Positions 45,216-52,375 of a DNA stretch of 64,000 nt are shown piece after piece (the first letter of the stretch is position 1; each line of letters starts with the position of its first letter). The stretch lies in NCBI GenBank assembly GCA_964542455.1, contig CAZIUC010000011.1:44489-108488 (forward strand). The letters are read 5' to 3'. A model generated the notes under the pieces. That model was not told the DNA's origin, searched no databases, and saw nothing but the letters and a program-made list of their open reading frames with translations. Position numbers and translations under genes: made by a program. Source of the stretch: PFJX01 sp964542455 (GTDB lineage Bacteria > Pseudomonadota > Gammaproteobacteria > Burkholderiales > Thiobacillaceae).

Positions 45216-47096
45216 ATGTCAGCCATCCATCTCCTCCCCGATCTCCTCGTTTCCCAGATCGCCGCCGGCGAGGTGGTCGAACGCCCCGCTTCCGCCGTCA
45301 AGGAGTTGCTGGAAAACAGCCTGGACGCCGGCAGTCGCGACATCCGCCTGGACCTGGAGGAGGGCGGCATCAAGCTGATACGCCTGAGCGATGACGGCAA
45401 CGGCATCGCCCAGGACGATCTGAAGCTGGCGCTGACGCGACACGCCACCAGCAAGATCGCCAGTCTGGACGACCTGGAACGGGTCGCCAGCCTCGGCTTT
45501 CGCGGTGAAGCCCTGGCCAGCATCGCTTCGGTGGCGCGCCTGACCCTCACCAGCCGGGTCGCGCAAGCCGTCCACGCCTGGAAGGCCGGCGCCCTCGACG
45601 GCAAGCTGCATACCCCGGAACCCGCCGCTCTGGCGCGCGGCACCGTGGTGGAAGTGCGCGACCTGTTTTTCAACACCCCGGCCCGGCGCAAATTCCTGAA
45701 AAGCCCACCCACCGAATTCGCGCATTGCGACGAAGCCTTGCGCCGCGTCGCCCTGGCGCACCCGGAATGCGCCTTCACCCTCGCCCACAACGGTCGCGTC
45801 AGCCGCCGCCTGACCGTGGCCGACTGGCAAGCCAGGGCGCTGGATATCCTCGGCGAAGACTTCGCCGCCGCCGCCCGCACCCTGGATGAAGCCGCAGGCC
45901 CGCTACGCCTTTATGGCCTGGCCGGTCTACCCGCCTATTCACGCTCCGGGCGTGATGCGCAATATTTGTTCGTCAACGGCCGTTTCGTGCGCGACAAACT
46001 GCTCAGCCACGCCGTGCGCGAGGCCTATCGCGACGTTCTGCACCACGAACGCCACCCGGCCTACGTGCTGTTCCTGGAGCTGCCGCCGGAAGGTGTGGAT
46101 GTGAACGTGCACCCGGCGAAAACCGAAGTGCGCTTTCGCGACGGGCGCGGCGTGCATCAGTTCGTGTTGCATGTGCTGGAACGCGCGTTGGGGGCGGGCA
46201 GGGAAAATAGTGTGGAGATGGGCGCGGGCGCCGGTTTTTCCGCGCCCCCCTTTTCCAAAGGGGGGCTGGGATACCAAAGGGTAGGGGCTTCATCAGGGGA
46301 TTTGCCGTTGCCGCCGCATTCACGTTCCCAGTACTCGCAATCCGCCTCAAATCCCCCCTACCCCCCTTTACAAAGGGGGGGGAACACCCCAAGTCATCAC
46401 GCCCAGGAACCCGCCCCCTACTACCAGATGGTGGCCGAGGTGCTGGCGGACACATCCGCAATCCGAAATCCGAAATCCGAAATCGAATATCCGCAATCCC
46501 GGATCGCGGACGCCCCGTTGCTGGGCTATGCCCTCGCGCAGCTCTCCGGCATCTACATCCTGGCCGAGAACGCGCATGGGCTGATCGTGGTGGATATGCA
46601 CGCGGCGCACGAGCGCATCCTTTATGAACAGATCAAGAGTGCGTTCGATGCCCGCGCCGTGGCCAGCCAGCCTTTGCTGATCCCGGTGGTGTTCGCCGCC
46701 ACCGGCCTGGAAATGGCCACCGCCGAGGAGGCGGGGCCGGCGCTTGGCGAAATGGGTTTCGAGATCGCTCCGGTGTCGCCCACCCATCTGGCGCTGCGCG
46801 CGCTGCCGGCCATGCTCAAGGACGCCGACGGCGAACGTCTGGCGCGCGAGGTGTTGAAGGATATCCACGAATTCGGTTTGAGCGGCGCCATGAACGCGCG
46901 CCGCAATGAACTTCTCGCGACCTTGGCCTGCCATGGCGCGGTGCGCGCGAATCGCAAACTCACCGTGCCGGAAATGAACGCCCTGTTGCGCGACATGGAA
47001 GGCACGTTGCGCGCCGACCAGTGCAACCACGGCCGCCCCACCTGGTTCCAACTTACCCTGTCCGACCTGGACAAGCTTTTCATGCGAGGACAATAG
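45216..47096 (+). CDS. mutL: DNA mismatch repair protein MutL, linker enlarged by two repeats
   Basis: This is a 626-aa protein. The N-terminal GHKL ATPase (about 1-335) has ELLENSLDAG, DDGNGI and GFRGEALASI. The C-terminal dimerisation/endonuclease region (about 435-626) has VDMHAAHERILYE, fitting DxHA(x)2E(x)4E with Met for the usual Gln, and ACHGAVRAN and CNHGRPTW. This form nicks DNA itself in bacteria without MutH. Between the lobes, residues about 344-389 come from a family A repeat and about 413-428 (IRNPKSEIEYPQSRI) from a heptamer array, both in frame. The linker is naturally variable, which explains tolerance. The start at 45216 is chosen by family similarity. Confidence 0.95.
   Translation: MSAIHLLPDLLVSQIAAGEVVERPASAVKELLENSLDAGSRDIRLDLEEGGIKLIRLSDDGNGIAQDDLKLALTRHATSKIASLDDLERVASLGFRGEALASIASVARLTLTSRVAQAVHAWKAGALDGKLHTPEPAALARGTVVEVRDLFFNTPARRKFLKSPPTEFAHCDEALRRVALAHPECAFTLAHNGRVSRRLTVADWQARALDILGEDFAAAARTLDEAAGPLRLYGLAGLPAYSRSGRDAQYLFVNGRFVRDKLLSHAVREAYRDVLHHERHPAYVLFLELPPEGVDVNVHPAKTEVRFRDGRGVHQFVLHVLERALGAGRENSVEMGAGAGFSAPPFSKGGLGYQRVGASSGDLPLPPHSRSQYSQSASNPPYPPLQRGGNTPSHHAQEPAPYYQMVAEVLADTSAIRNPKSEIEYPQSRIADAPLLGYALAQLSGIYILAENAHGLIVVDMHAAHERILYEQIKSAFDARAVASQPLLIPVVFAATGLEMATAEEAGPALGEMGFEIAPVSPTHLALRALPAMLKDADGERLAREVLKDIHEFGLSGAMNARRNELLATLACHGAVRANRKLTVPEMNALLRDMEGTLRADQCNHGRPTWFQLTLSDLDKLFMRGQ
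46245..46382. repeat. Inverted repeat, family A (copy 3), inside mutL
   Basis: Arms CCCCCCTTTTCCAAAGGGGG and CCCCCCTTTACAAAGGGGGG. The left half holds GGGTAGGGGCTTCATCAGGG, the reverse complement of a core shared with copies 4 and 5. The whole element is open in the mutL frame. Confidence 0.92.
46453..46499. repeat. Heptamer array, family B, inside mutL
   Basis: Degenerate then perfect CGAAATC units followed by a CGAATATCCGCAATC variant, read in frame in the MutL linker. Confidence 0.88.
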
Positions 47097-47098
47097 CC

Positions 47099-47470
47099 AT
47101 GAGCAAACCTTTCCCCATTCCGGTGCGTCCGGCGGAAGAAACACCCGAAGAGCTGGAAACCTCCGCCTGCGCCGGCGCCGAGCCCTATGCGCTGATGGTG
47201 CTGGGCGATTCCATGTTGCCGGAATTCAACGAAGGCGAAATCATCGTGGTCGAGCCGGAGGGCTTGGCGAAAGATGGGGCCTACGTGGTCGCCTTCGTCA
47301 ACGAGGAATACATCTTCCGCCAGATCGTGCAGCACCCGGAAGGCTGGATGTTGAAGCCACTCAACCCGATCTATCCCAACATCCCGGTGGAAGGGCTGTC
47401 GGTGGTCAAGGGTGTGGTCATCATGAAGAAGAAGCCGGGCAAGCGCAGCGAACAGAAGTCCTACGACTGA
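47099..47470 (+). CDS. S24-family (LexA/UmuD-fold) protein lacking the catalytic lysine
   Basis: This is a 123-aa protein. The C-terminal half of a LexA-like S24 fold is clear: MVLGDSMLPEFNEGEIIVVE aligns the Ser-Met pair of LexA, and DGAYVVAFVNEEYIFRQI aligns the second half, with Arg where LexA and UmuD carry the catalytic Lys (TVKRL). There is no DNA-binding domain. If alignment is right, autocleavage is unlikely. It begins 2 nt after the mutL stop with GAGGAC upstream, so it is probably co-transcribed with mutL and possibly miaA. Role unknown; a structural or chaperone function is speculation. Confidence 0.8.
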   Translation: MSKPFPIPVRPAEETPEELETSACAGAEPYALMVLGDSMLPEFNEGEIIVVEPEGLAKDGAYVVAFVNEEYIFRQIVQHPEGWMLKPLNPIYPNIPVEGLSVVKGVVIMKKKPGKRSEQKSYD

Positions 47471-47484
47471 CGACGAATGATGCC

Positions 47485-48468
47485 GTGCCAGACGCGCAAA
47501 TCCGAAATCCGAAATCCGAAATCCGAGCTAGCCCTCCCGCTCTCTGCCTGATGGGCCCCACCGCCAGCGGCAAGACCGATCTGGCGGTGGCGCTGGCCGA
47601 GCGGTTTCCGGTGGAAATCGTCAGCGTCGATTCTGCCCTGGTCTATCGCGGCATGGACATCGGTACCGCCAAGCCGGACGCCGCCACCCTGGCGCGCGCG
47701 CCGCATCACCTGATCGACCTGATCGACCCGACCGACCGCTATTCCGCCGCCCGCTTTCGCGCCGATGCGGTGCGCTTGATGCGGGACATCAGCGCGCGCG
47801 GCCGCGTTCCCCTGCTGGTGGGCGGCACCATGCTGTATTTCAAGGCATTGAGGGAAGGTCTGGCGGAACTGCCGGTGGCCGCCCCGGAACTGCGTGGCGA
47901 ACTGGAAGCGCGCGCGAAGGTGGTGGGCTGGCCGGCTTTGCACGCCGAACTGGCCCGCCTCGACCCGGCAACGGCGGCGCGCCTGGCGCCCAACGATTCG
48001 CAGCGCATCCAGCGTGCCCTGGAGGTCTGCCTCACTGGCGGCGAGCCGCTCTCCATTCTGTTGGCGCGGCAGGAACAAGCCGCCGATCTCCCCTGCCGTT
48101 TACATGAAATCGCCCTGATGCACGACGACCGCGCCTGGCTGCATGAACGCATCAACACGCGTTTCAAAGCCATGCTGAAGGCCGGTCTGGTGGATGAACT
48201 CCGCACTTTGCGCGAACGCTACCCGCTCGATCCGGAACTGCCGTCCATGCGTTGTGTTGGCTACCGCCAGGCCTGGCGCTATCTGGAAGGGGAAATCAGC
48301 GGGGCGGAGTTGTTCGCCAGCGGCGCCGCCGCCACCCGCCAACTCGCCAAACGTCAGATCACCTGGCTGCGTGGCTGGGAGGGCGCGGCCACGCTGGATT
48401 GCCGGGCGCCCGACCTACTGGATCAAGTGAGCGGGTTGGTGGAACGGGACACTCGTAGGATGGGTTGA
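47485..48468 (+). CDS. miaA: tRNA dimethylallyltransferase
   Basis: This is a 327-aa enzyme that isopentenylates A37 of tRNAs reading UNN codons. The P-loop is MGPTASGKTDLAV, and SVDSALVYRGMDIGTAKP, DLIDPTDRYSAARF, LVGGTMLYFKALREGL and QRIQRALEV are canonical. There is no ATG before the P-loop in frame. The only start is a GTG at 47485, and residues 5-14 (IRNPKSEIRA) are encoded by a heptamer array. The conserved domain starts at about residue 20, so the native 5' end seems replaced by the repeat. mutL-miaA is a conserved neighbourhood. Confidence 0.94.
   Translation: MPDAQIRNPKSEIRASPPALCLMGPTASGKTDLAVALAERFPVEIVSVDSALVYRGMDIGTAKPDAATLARAPHHLIDLIDPTDRYSAARFRADAVRLMRDISARGRVPLLVGGTMLYFKALREGLAELPVAAPELRGELEARAKVVGWPALHAELARLDPATAARLAPNDSQRIQRALEVCLTGGEPLSILLARQEQAADLPCRLHEIALMHDDRAWLHERINTRFKAMLKAGLVDELRTLRERYPLDPELPSMRCVGYRQAWRYLEGEISGAELFASGAAATRQLAKRQITWLRGWEGAATLDCRAPDLLDQVSGLVERDTRRMG
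47498..47526. repeat. Heptamer array, family B, at the start of miaA
   Basis: About four CGAAATC units directly after the GTG start codon of miaA and translated in frame. Confidence 0.92.
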
Positions 48469-48497
48469 GCGATAGCGAAACCCATCGATCAACGGCT

Positions 48498-49247
48498 CTA
48501 CAAATTGCAGAAAGTGAGCGCGAAATCGACGTCGCGGTCGCAGGGCCGGGGTTTTTGCGCGCGATCGGGAATCAGGAAGCGGATGTTGACGGCATATTTA
48601 TTGGCGCTGACTTCCGGTGTGCAGGCGATATCCAGGGACAGGCGCAGCAGATGCGCGCTGCGGCCACCCAACATGAGCTGGAACAGGCCCTGGCTGGCGG
48701 TGTGGCGGCTGCGATGGCCACTGTCGCGGAGCAGGCGCAGCACCACATCGACGGCACTTTTCAGCGGTAGCAGTGGGCCCAGCCACTCCATCAGATCATT
48801 GGTGCGGTCGGCCTCGGGGAGGTTGAGCCAACTGTGGTAGGCGGGCAGGTCAAAACTGCAGGTGCCACCAGGAATACCGGCGCGGCCCTTGATTCCGGCC
48901 AGCCATTCGTTGTCTCGCACATGCTGGCCGATCTTGCCGGTCATGCCGCGCAGGTCGGCCAGCGCGGTGGCGATGCGGGCAAGCACATCGTCGAGGCGGT
49001 CGGTATCCACCGCCGGGTTGCTGCGCAGGTCTTCCAGGCTGGTTTTCTGCCGATCCAGTTCCTGGATCAATTCGCTTTTCATCTCGGGCCTGCCGGTGAC
49101 ATCGGTCAACTCGAATACCGCCAAAAGCGCGGCATGGTGCGCGCGCGCGTCGCCGCCGCGCACGAAATACAGTGTCTTGTCGAACAGATCCTCGAGACGC
49201 AGCCAGGTGCGGATGCGCTCATTGAGGGGAAATTCGTAGACGGTCAC
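48498..49247 (-). CDS. zapD: Cell division protein ZapD
   Basis: This is a 249-aa cytoplasmic protein that bundles FtsZ protofilaments. Family segments are YEFPLNERIRTWLRLEDLFDK, DVTGRPEMKSELIQELDRQ, NEWLAGIKGRAGIPGGTCSFDLPAYHSWL and LLRDSGHRSRHTASQGLFQ. Usual length. It stands downstream of coaE as in many beta- and gammaproteobacteria (pilD-coaE-zapD). yacG, often next, is absent; miaA lies convergent instead, 29 bp from the zapD stop. Confidence 0.94.
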   Translation of the reverse strand: MTVYEFPLNERIRTWLRLEDLFDKTLYFVRGGDARAHHAALLAVFELTDVTGRPEMKSELIQELDRQKTSLEDLRSNPAVDTDRLDDVLARIATALADLRGMTGKIGQHVRDNEWLAGIKGRAGIPGGTCSFDLPAYHSWLNLPEADRTNDLMEWLGPLLPLKSAVDVVLRLLRDSGHRSRHTASQGLFQLMLGGRSAHLLRLSLDIACTPEVSANKYAVNIRFLIPDRAQKPRPCDRDVDFALTFCNL

Positions 49248-49353
49248 CGGAAAGGCTCAAGGAAAAACATGAGGGATGCGCGCCAAAGGCTTGAATTAGC
49301 GGCGATTTTGAAGCTTGACCCGTGCAATGGCAATGAAGCGGGCAGGTTTTTTA

Positions 49354-50118
49354 TTACTTTTGGCGGGGGTGGGTGAGGTAGCTCTGATGCAGGCACCTGA
49401 CCTGAGCTTCCAGTTCGGCCAGGCCGCCACGGTTGTCGATGATGTCGTCGGCGATGGCGAGCCGCGCCGCGCGTGGACTCTGGGCCGCCAGGATGGCCCG
49501 CGCCTGATCGACGCTGACACCGGGGCGGCTGGCGGTGCGCTCGATCTGCTGTTGCTCGTCGCAGTCCACCACCACGATGCGATCCATGTCCCGCCGGTAG
49601 GTCGCCAGGTTCTCCACCAGCAGAGGCACGATCAGGATGACGTAAGGTGCCCGCGCGACGGCGATCTGGCGTTGCGCTTCGTTATGGATCAGGGGGTGAA
49701 GGATCTGTTCCAGATGCCGCCGGGCGCCGCTGTCGGAAAAGACGCGGGCGCGCATGGCGGCACGATCCAGACCGCCATCGGCGGCGATCACCGCGTCACC
49801 GAAAGCGGCGGCGATGGCCGGCACGGCGGCGCCATCGACGGCGGTGAGGGCATGGGCGATGGCATCGGTATCGACCAGCGCCGCGCCGAGCTCGGCGAAC
49901 AGGCGGGCAGCCGTGCTCTTGCCGGAACCGACGCCACCGGTGAGGCCGACGCAATAAGGAGATATCCCCCCCTTTTTCAAAGGGGGGTTAGGGGGGATTT
50001 CTGAGACGGCCGCACAGGCAAACGTCGCTAAATCCCTGATGAAGCCCCTACCCCTCGGTACCCCAGCCCCCGTTTGCAATAGGGGGGCGTCGGTGTGCGG
50101 CTCAGCGGGCCGTTTCAT
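49354..50118 (-). CDS. coaE: Dephospho-CoA kinase with repeat-derived N-terminal extension
   Basis: This is the last enzyme of CoA synthesis. The P-loop is GLTGGVGSGKST, with DTDAIAHALTA, LHPLIHNEAQRQI, VPLLVEN and VVDCDEQQQIERTASR in family order. No start codon lies near the P-loop. The closest usable ATG is at 50118, 7 nt after pilD's stop, giving a 254-aa product with a roughly 52-residue extension. Residues about 11-51 (GAGVPRGRGFIRDLA and PPNPPLKKGG) are encoded by a family A repeat. Usual CoaE is about 200 aa. Whether the extension is made or trimmed is unknown. Confidence 0.9.
   Translation of the reverse strand: MKRPAEPHTDAPLLQTGAGVPRGRGFIRDLATFACAAVSEIPPNPPLKKGGISPYCVGLTGGVGSGKSTAARLFAELGAALVDTDAIAHALTAVDGAAVPAIAAAFGDAVIAADGGLDRAAMRARVFSDSGARRHLEQILHPLIHNEAQRQIAVARAPYVILIVPLLVENLATYRRDMDRIVVVDCDEQQQIERTASRPGVSVDQARAILAAQSPRAARLAIADDIIDNRGGLAELEAQVRCLHQSYLTHPRQK
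49966..50088. repeat. Inverted repeat, family A (copy 4), in the 5' part of coaE
   Basis: Arms CCCCCCCTTTTTCAAAGGGG and CCCCCGTTTGCAATAGGGGG. The core AAATCCCTGATGAAGCCCCT continuing ACCCCTCGGTACCCC is shared with the trpC and mutL copies. Confidence 0.92.
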
Positions 50119-50125
50119 CGGGAAC

Positions 50126-50980
50126 TCATCCCAACCATAAGCGCAGCAGGTCGTCACCCCAGAACAGGGCGATGAGTCCACCCAGAACCAGCCAGGGGCC
50201 GAAGGGGATGGGTTTGGCGCGGTCGTGGCCGGCGAACAGGATCAGGCTGATGCCGACAATGGCACCGGAAAAACTGGCGGCGAGCAGGATCGGCAGCAGC
50301 ATCTTCCAGCCCAGCCAGGCGCCGAGCGCGGCGAGCAGTTTGAAGTCGCCGAAACCCATGCCTTCCTTGCCGGTAATCAGTTTGAACAGGTGATACACCG
50401 ACCACAGCGAAAGGTAGCCGGCGATGGCGCCGATCACGGCTTCCGGCAAGGGCACCAGGCCGCCTTTCAGGTTGAACAGCAGGCCGGCCCAGGCCAGCGG
50501 CAGGGTAATGTTGTCGGGCAGCAAACGAGTATCGAGGTCGATGAAGGCCAGCGCGATCAGACTGGCGAGCAGCAGACAGATGGCCGGCGTGGTCCAGGTG
50601 GCGCCCCAGCGCCAGGCGATATAGCCGAACAACAGGCCGGTGAGCGCTTCGACCACCGGGTAGCGCGGAGTGATGGCCATGCCGCAGGCGCTGCAACGGC
50701 CGCGCAGCACCAGCCAGCTCACGATCGGGATGTTTTCATACCAGGTGATCTGGTGCCCACAGCGGGGGCAGGCCGAGCGCGGCCTGACCAGATCGTAGGG
50801 CGCGGCCCGCGCGGCGGCCGGCTCGTTGCCGTCGAGCCAGGCGCATTGCTCTCGCCATTCCCGCTCCAGCATGATCGGCACGCGATGGATGACCACGTTG
50901 AGGAAGCTGCCGATCAGCAGGCCCAGGACAACGGCGAGGGCGATCAGCGCGGTGGGCTGGCTGGAGAATAGTTCGAGCAT
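50126..50980 (-). CDS. pilD: Prepilin peptidase / N-methyltransferase
   Basis: This is a 284-aa polytopic inner-membrane aspartyl protease that cleaves and N-methylates type IV prepilins. Zinc-binding cysteines are in CPRCGHQITW and CSACGMAITPRYP. The catalytic Asp residues are in AFIDLDTRLLPD and GFGDFKLLAALG. The N-terminal GLLIGSFLNVVIHRVP is typical. Complete and normal length. It sits in the order pilB-pilC-pilD, with coaE directly downstream. It may also process pseudopilins of type II secretion. Confidence 0.96.
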   Translation of the reverse strand: MLELFSSQPTALIALAVVLGLLIGSFLNVVIHRVPIMLEREWREQCAWLDGNEPAAARAAPYDLVRPRSACPRCGHQITWYENIPIVSWLVLRGRCSACGMAITPRYPVVEALTGLLFGYIAWRWGATWTTPAICLLLASLIALAFIDLDTRLLPDNITLPLAWAGLLFNLKGGLVPLPEAVIGAIAGYLSLWSVYHLFKLITGKEGMGFGDFKLLAALGAWLGWKMLLPILLAASFSGAIVGISLILFAGHDRAKPIPFGPWLVLGGLIALFWGDDLLRLWLG

Positions 50981-51004
50981 GGCGGGCCGGCGGTAAAGAA
51001 AAAA

Positions 51005-51028
51005 GCCGGCACGGATGCCGGCGCTACA
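51005..51028. repeat. Family C half-element between pilC and pilD
   Basis: A single arm, GCCGGCACGGATGCCGGCGC with CTACAG, next to the pilC stop. The partner arm is missing, so this looks like a decayed or solo copy. Confidence 0.75.
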
Positions 51029-51029
51029 G

Positions 51030-52241
51030 TTAAACCACCGATCCCATCTTGAAGATGGGCAGGTACATGGCGATGACGATGCCGCCGATGAGGGTGCCCA
51101 GAATCACCATGATGAACGGCTCCATCAGGCTGGAGATGCCGGCCACGGCGTCGTCCACTTCACGCTCGTAATAGTCGGCCACCTTGGACAGCATGGAGTC
51201 GAGCGCGCCGGATTCCTCGCCGATGGCGACCATCTGGATCAGCATGTTGGGGAACACCCCGGCGCCCTGTAACGAGTTCGCCAGGCTGGAGCCGGTGGCG
51301 ACCTGGCTGCGGATTTTCTGGGTGGCTTCCATGAAGACATGATTGCCGGCGGCGCCGGCGACCGAGTCGAGCGCTTCCACCATCGGTACGCCGGCGGCGA
51401 ACATCGAGGAGAAGGTGCGCGACCAGCGCGCCACCGTGGCTTTTTCGATGAGTGGGCCGAACACCGGGATTTTCAGCATCCAGGCATCCATTTTGGCGCG
51501 GAAACCGGGACTGCGCTTCCATGCCTGCACGAGCGTGAAGACAGTGCCGCCGATGCCAAGGAGGATCAGATACCAGTAGTTCACGAACATATCGGAAATC
51601 TTCAGCACGATCAGGGTCAGTCCCGGCAAATCCGCGCCGGCTTTACCGTAGAGGTCCTTGAACGCGGGAATCACGAACAACATGATGCCGGCGGTAATGA
51701 CGAAGGCCACGATCAGCACGGTGATCGGATAAAAGAGGGCGGATTTTATCTGGCCTTTCAAGGCCAGCATCTTCTCCTTGTAGGTGGCGATCCGGTCCAG
51801 CACGGAATCCAGGATGCCGGCCTGTTCGCCGGCATGGATCAGGTTGCAATAGAGCCCGTCGAAGTATCGCGGATGCTTGCGGAAGGCGGCGTTCATGCTG
51901 GTGCCGGTTTCCACGTCGGATTTGATGTCGCCCAGCAGACGTTGCAATGCCGCGTTGGTGTGGCTGCGCGCGGAGATGTCGAAGGCCTGCAACAGGGGTA
52001 CGCCGGCTTTGAGCATGGTGGCGAGCTGGCGGGTGAACAGCGTGATGTCTTTTTCCGTGATGCGCTGGCTGCGCGCGAACATTCCCTGCTTGCTCACCTT
52101 CTGCGCGTTGATGCCTTGCCGGCGCAGCGTCTGCCGCACGAAGGCCTCGCCGGGGGCGAGCATCTGGCCCTTCAGCTTCTTGCCGCTCTTGTCGGTGCCT
52201 TCCCAGAGAAAGGGCACTTCGGTCGTTTTGGCCTGCGCCAT
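51030..52241 (-). CDS. pilC: Type IV pilus inner-membrane platform protein
   Basis: This is a 403-aa GspF-fold protein with two repeated cytoplasmic domains (about 65-190 and 270-395) and three TM helices. Typical features are FTRQLATMLKAGVPLLQAFDI, ALFYPITVLIVAFVITAGIM, WSRTFSSMFAAGVPMVEALDS and ISSLMEPFIMVILGTLIGGIVIAMYLPIF. It couples the PilB/PilT ATPases to pilus assembly. Normal length. Separated from pilB by a roughly 100-bp inverted-repeat element. Confidence 0.96.
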   Translation of the reverse strand: MAQAKTTEVPFLWEGTDKSGKKLKGQMLAPGEAFVRQTLRRQGINAQKVSKQGMFARSQRITEKDITLFTRQLATMLKAGVPLLQAFDISARSHTNAALQRLLGDIKSDVETGTSMNAAFRKHPRYFDGLYCNLIHAGEQAGILDSVLDRIATYKEKMLALKGQIKSALFYPITVLIVAFVITAGIMLFVIPAFKDLYGKAGADLPGLTLIVLKISDMFVNYWYLILLGIGGTVFTLVQAWKRSPGFRAKMDAWMLKIPVFGPLIEKATVARWSRTFSSMFAAGVPMVEALDSVAGAAGNHVFMEATQKIRSQVATGSSLANSLQGAGVFPNMLIQMVAIGEESGALDSMLSKVADYYEREVDDAVAGISSLMEPFIMVILGTLIGGIVIAMYLPIFKMGSVV

Positions 52242-52270
52242 GCTTGTTTGTGTCCTTGTTTGCTATTCAG

Positions 52271-52374
52271 GGGCCGTAAACGAATAACCAGACTGTTCTG
52301 GCCGCGTTGCCCGGCGTCTTGCGGCGCATCCCGCCAGCACACCCATAATCGTCCAGGTTATTCATTTACGGCCC
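52271..52374. repeat. MITE-like element with 19-bp terminal inverted repeats, family G
   Basis: GGGCCGTAAACGAATAACC at the left end and GGTTATTCATTTACGGCCC at the right end differ by one base. The roughly 65-bp interior shows no ORF. It fills the pilB-pilC gap and ends 2 bp before the pilB stop codon. No second copy was noticed in this window. Confidence 0.82.
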
Positions 52375-52375
52375 T

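Noticed and set aside
47099..47470. S24-like protein as LexA
   Set aside because: It lacks a DNA-binding domain and the catalytic Lys, and is only 123 aa.
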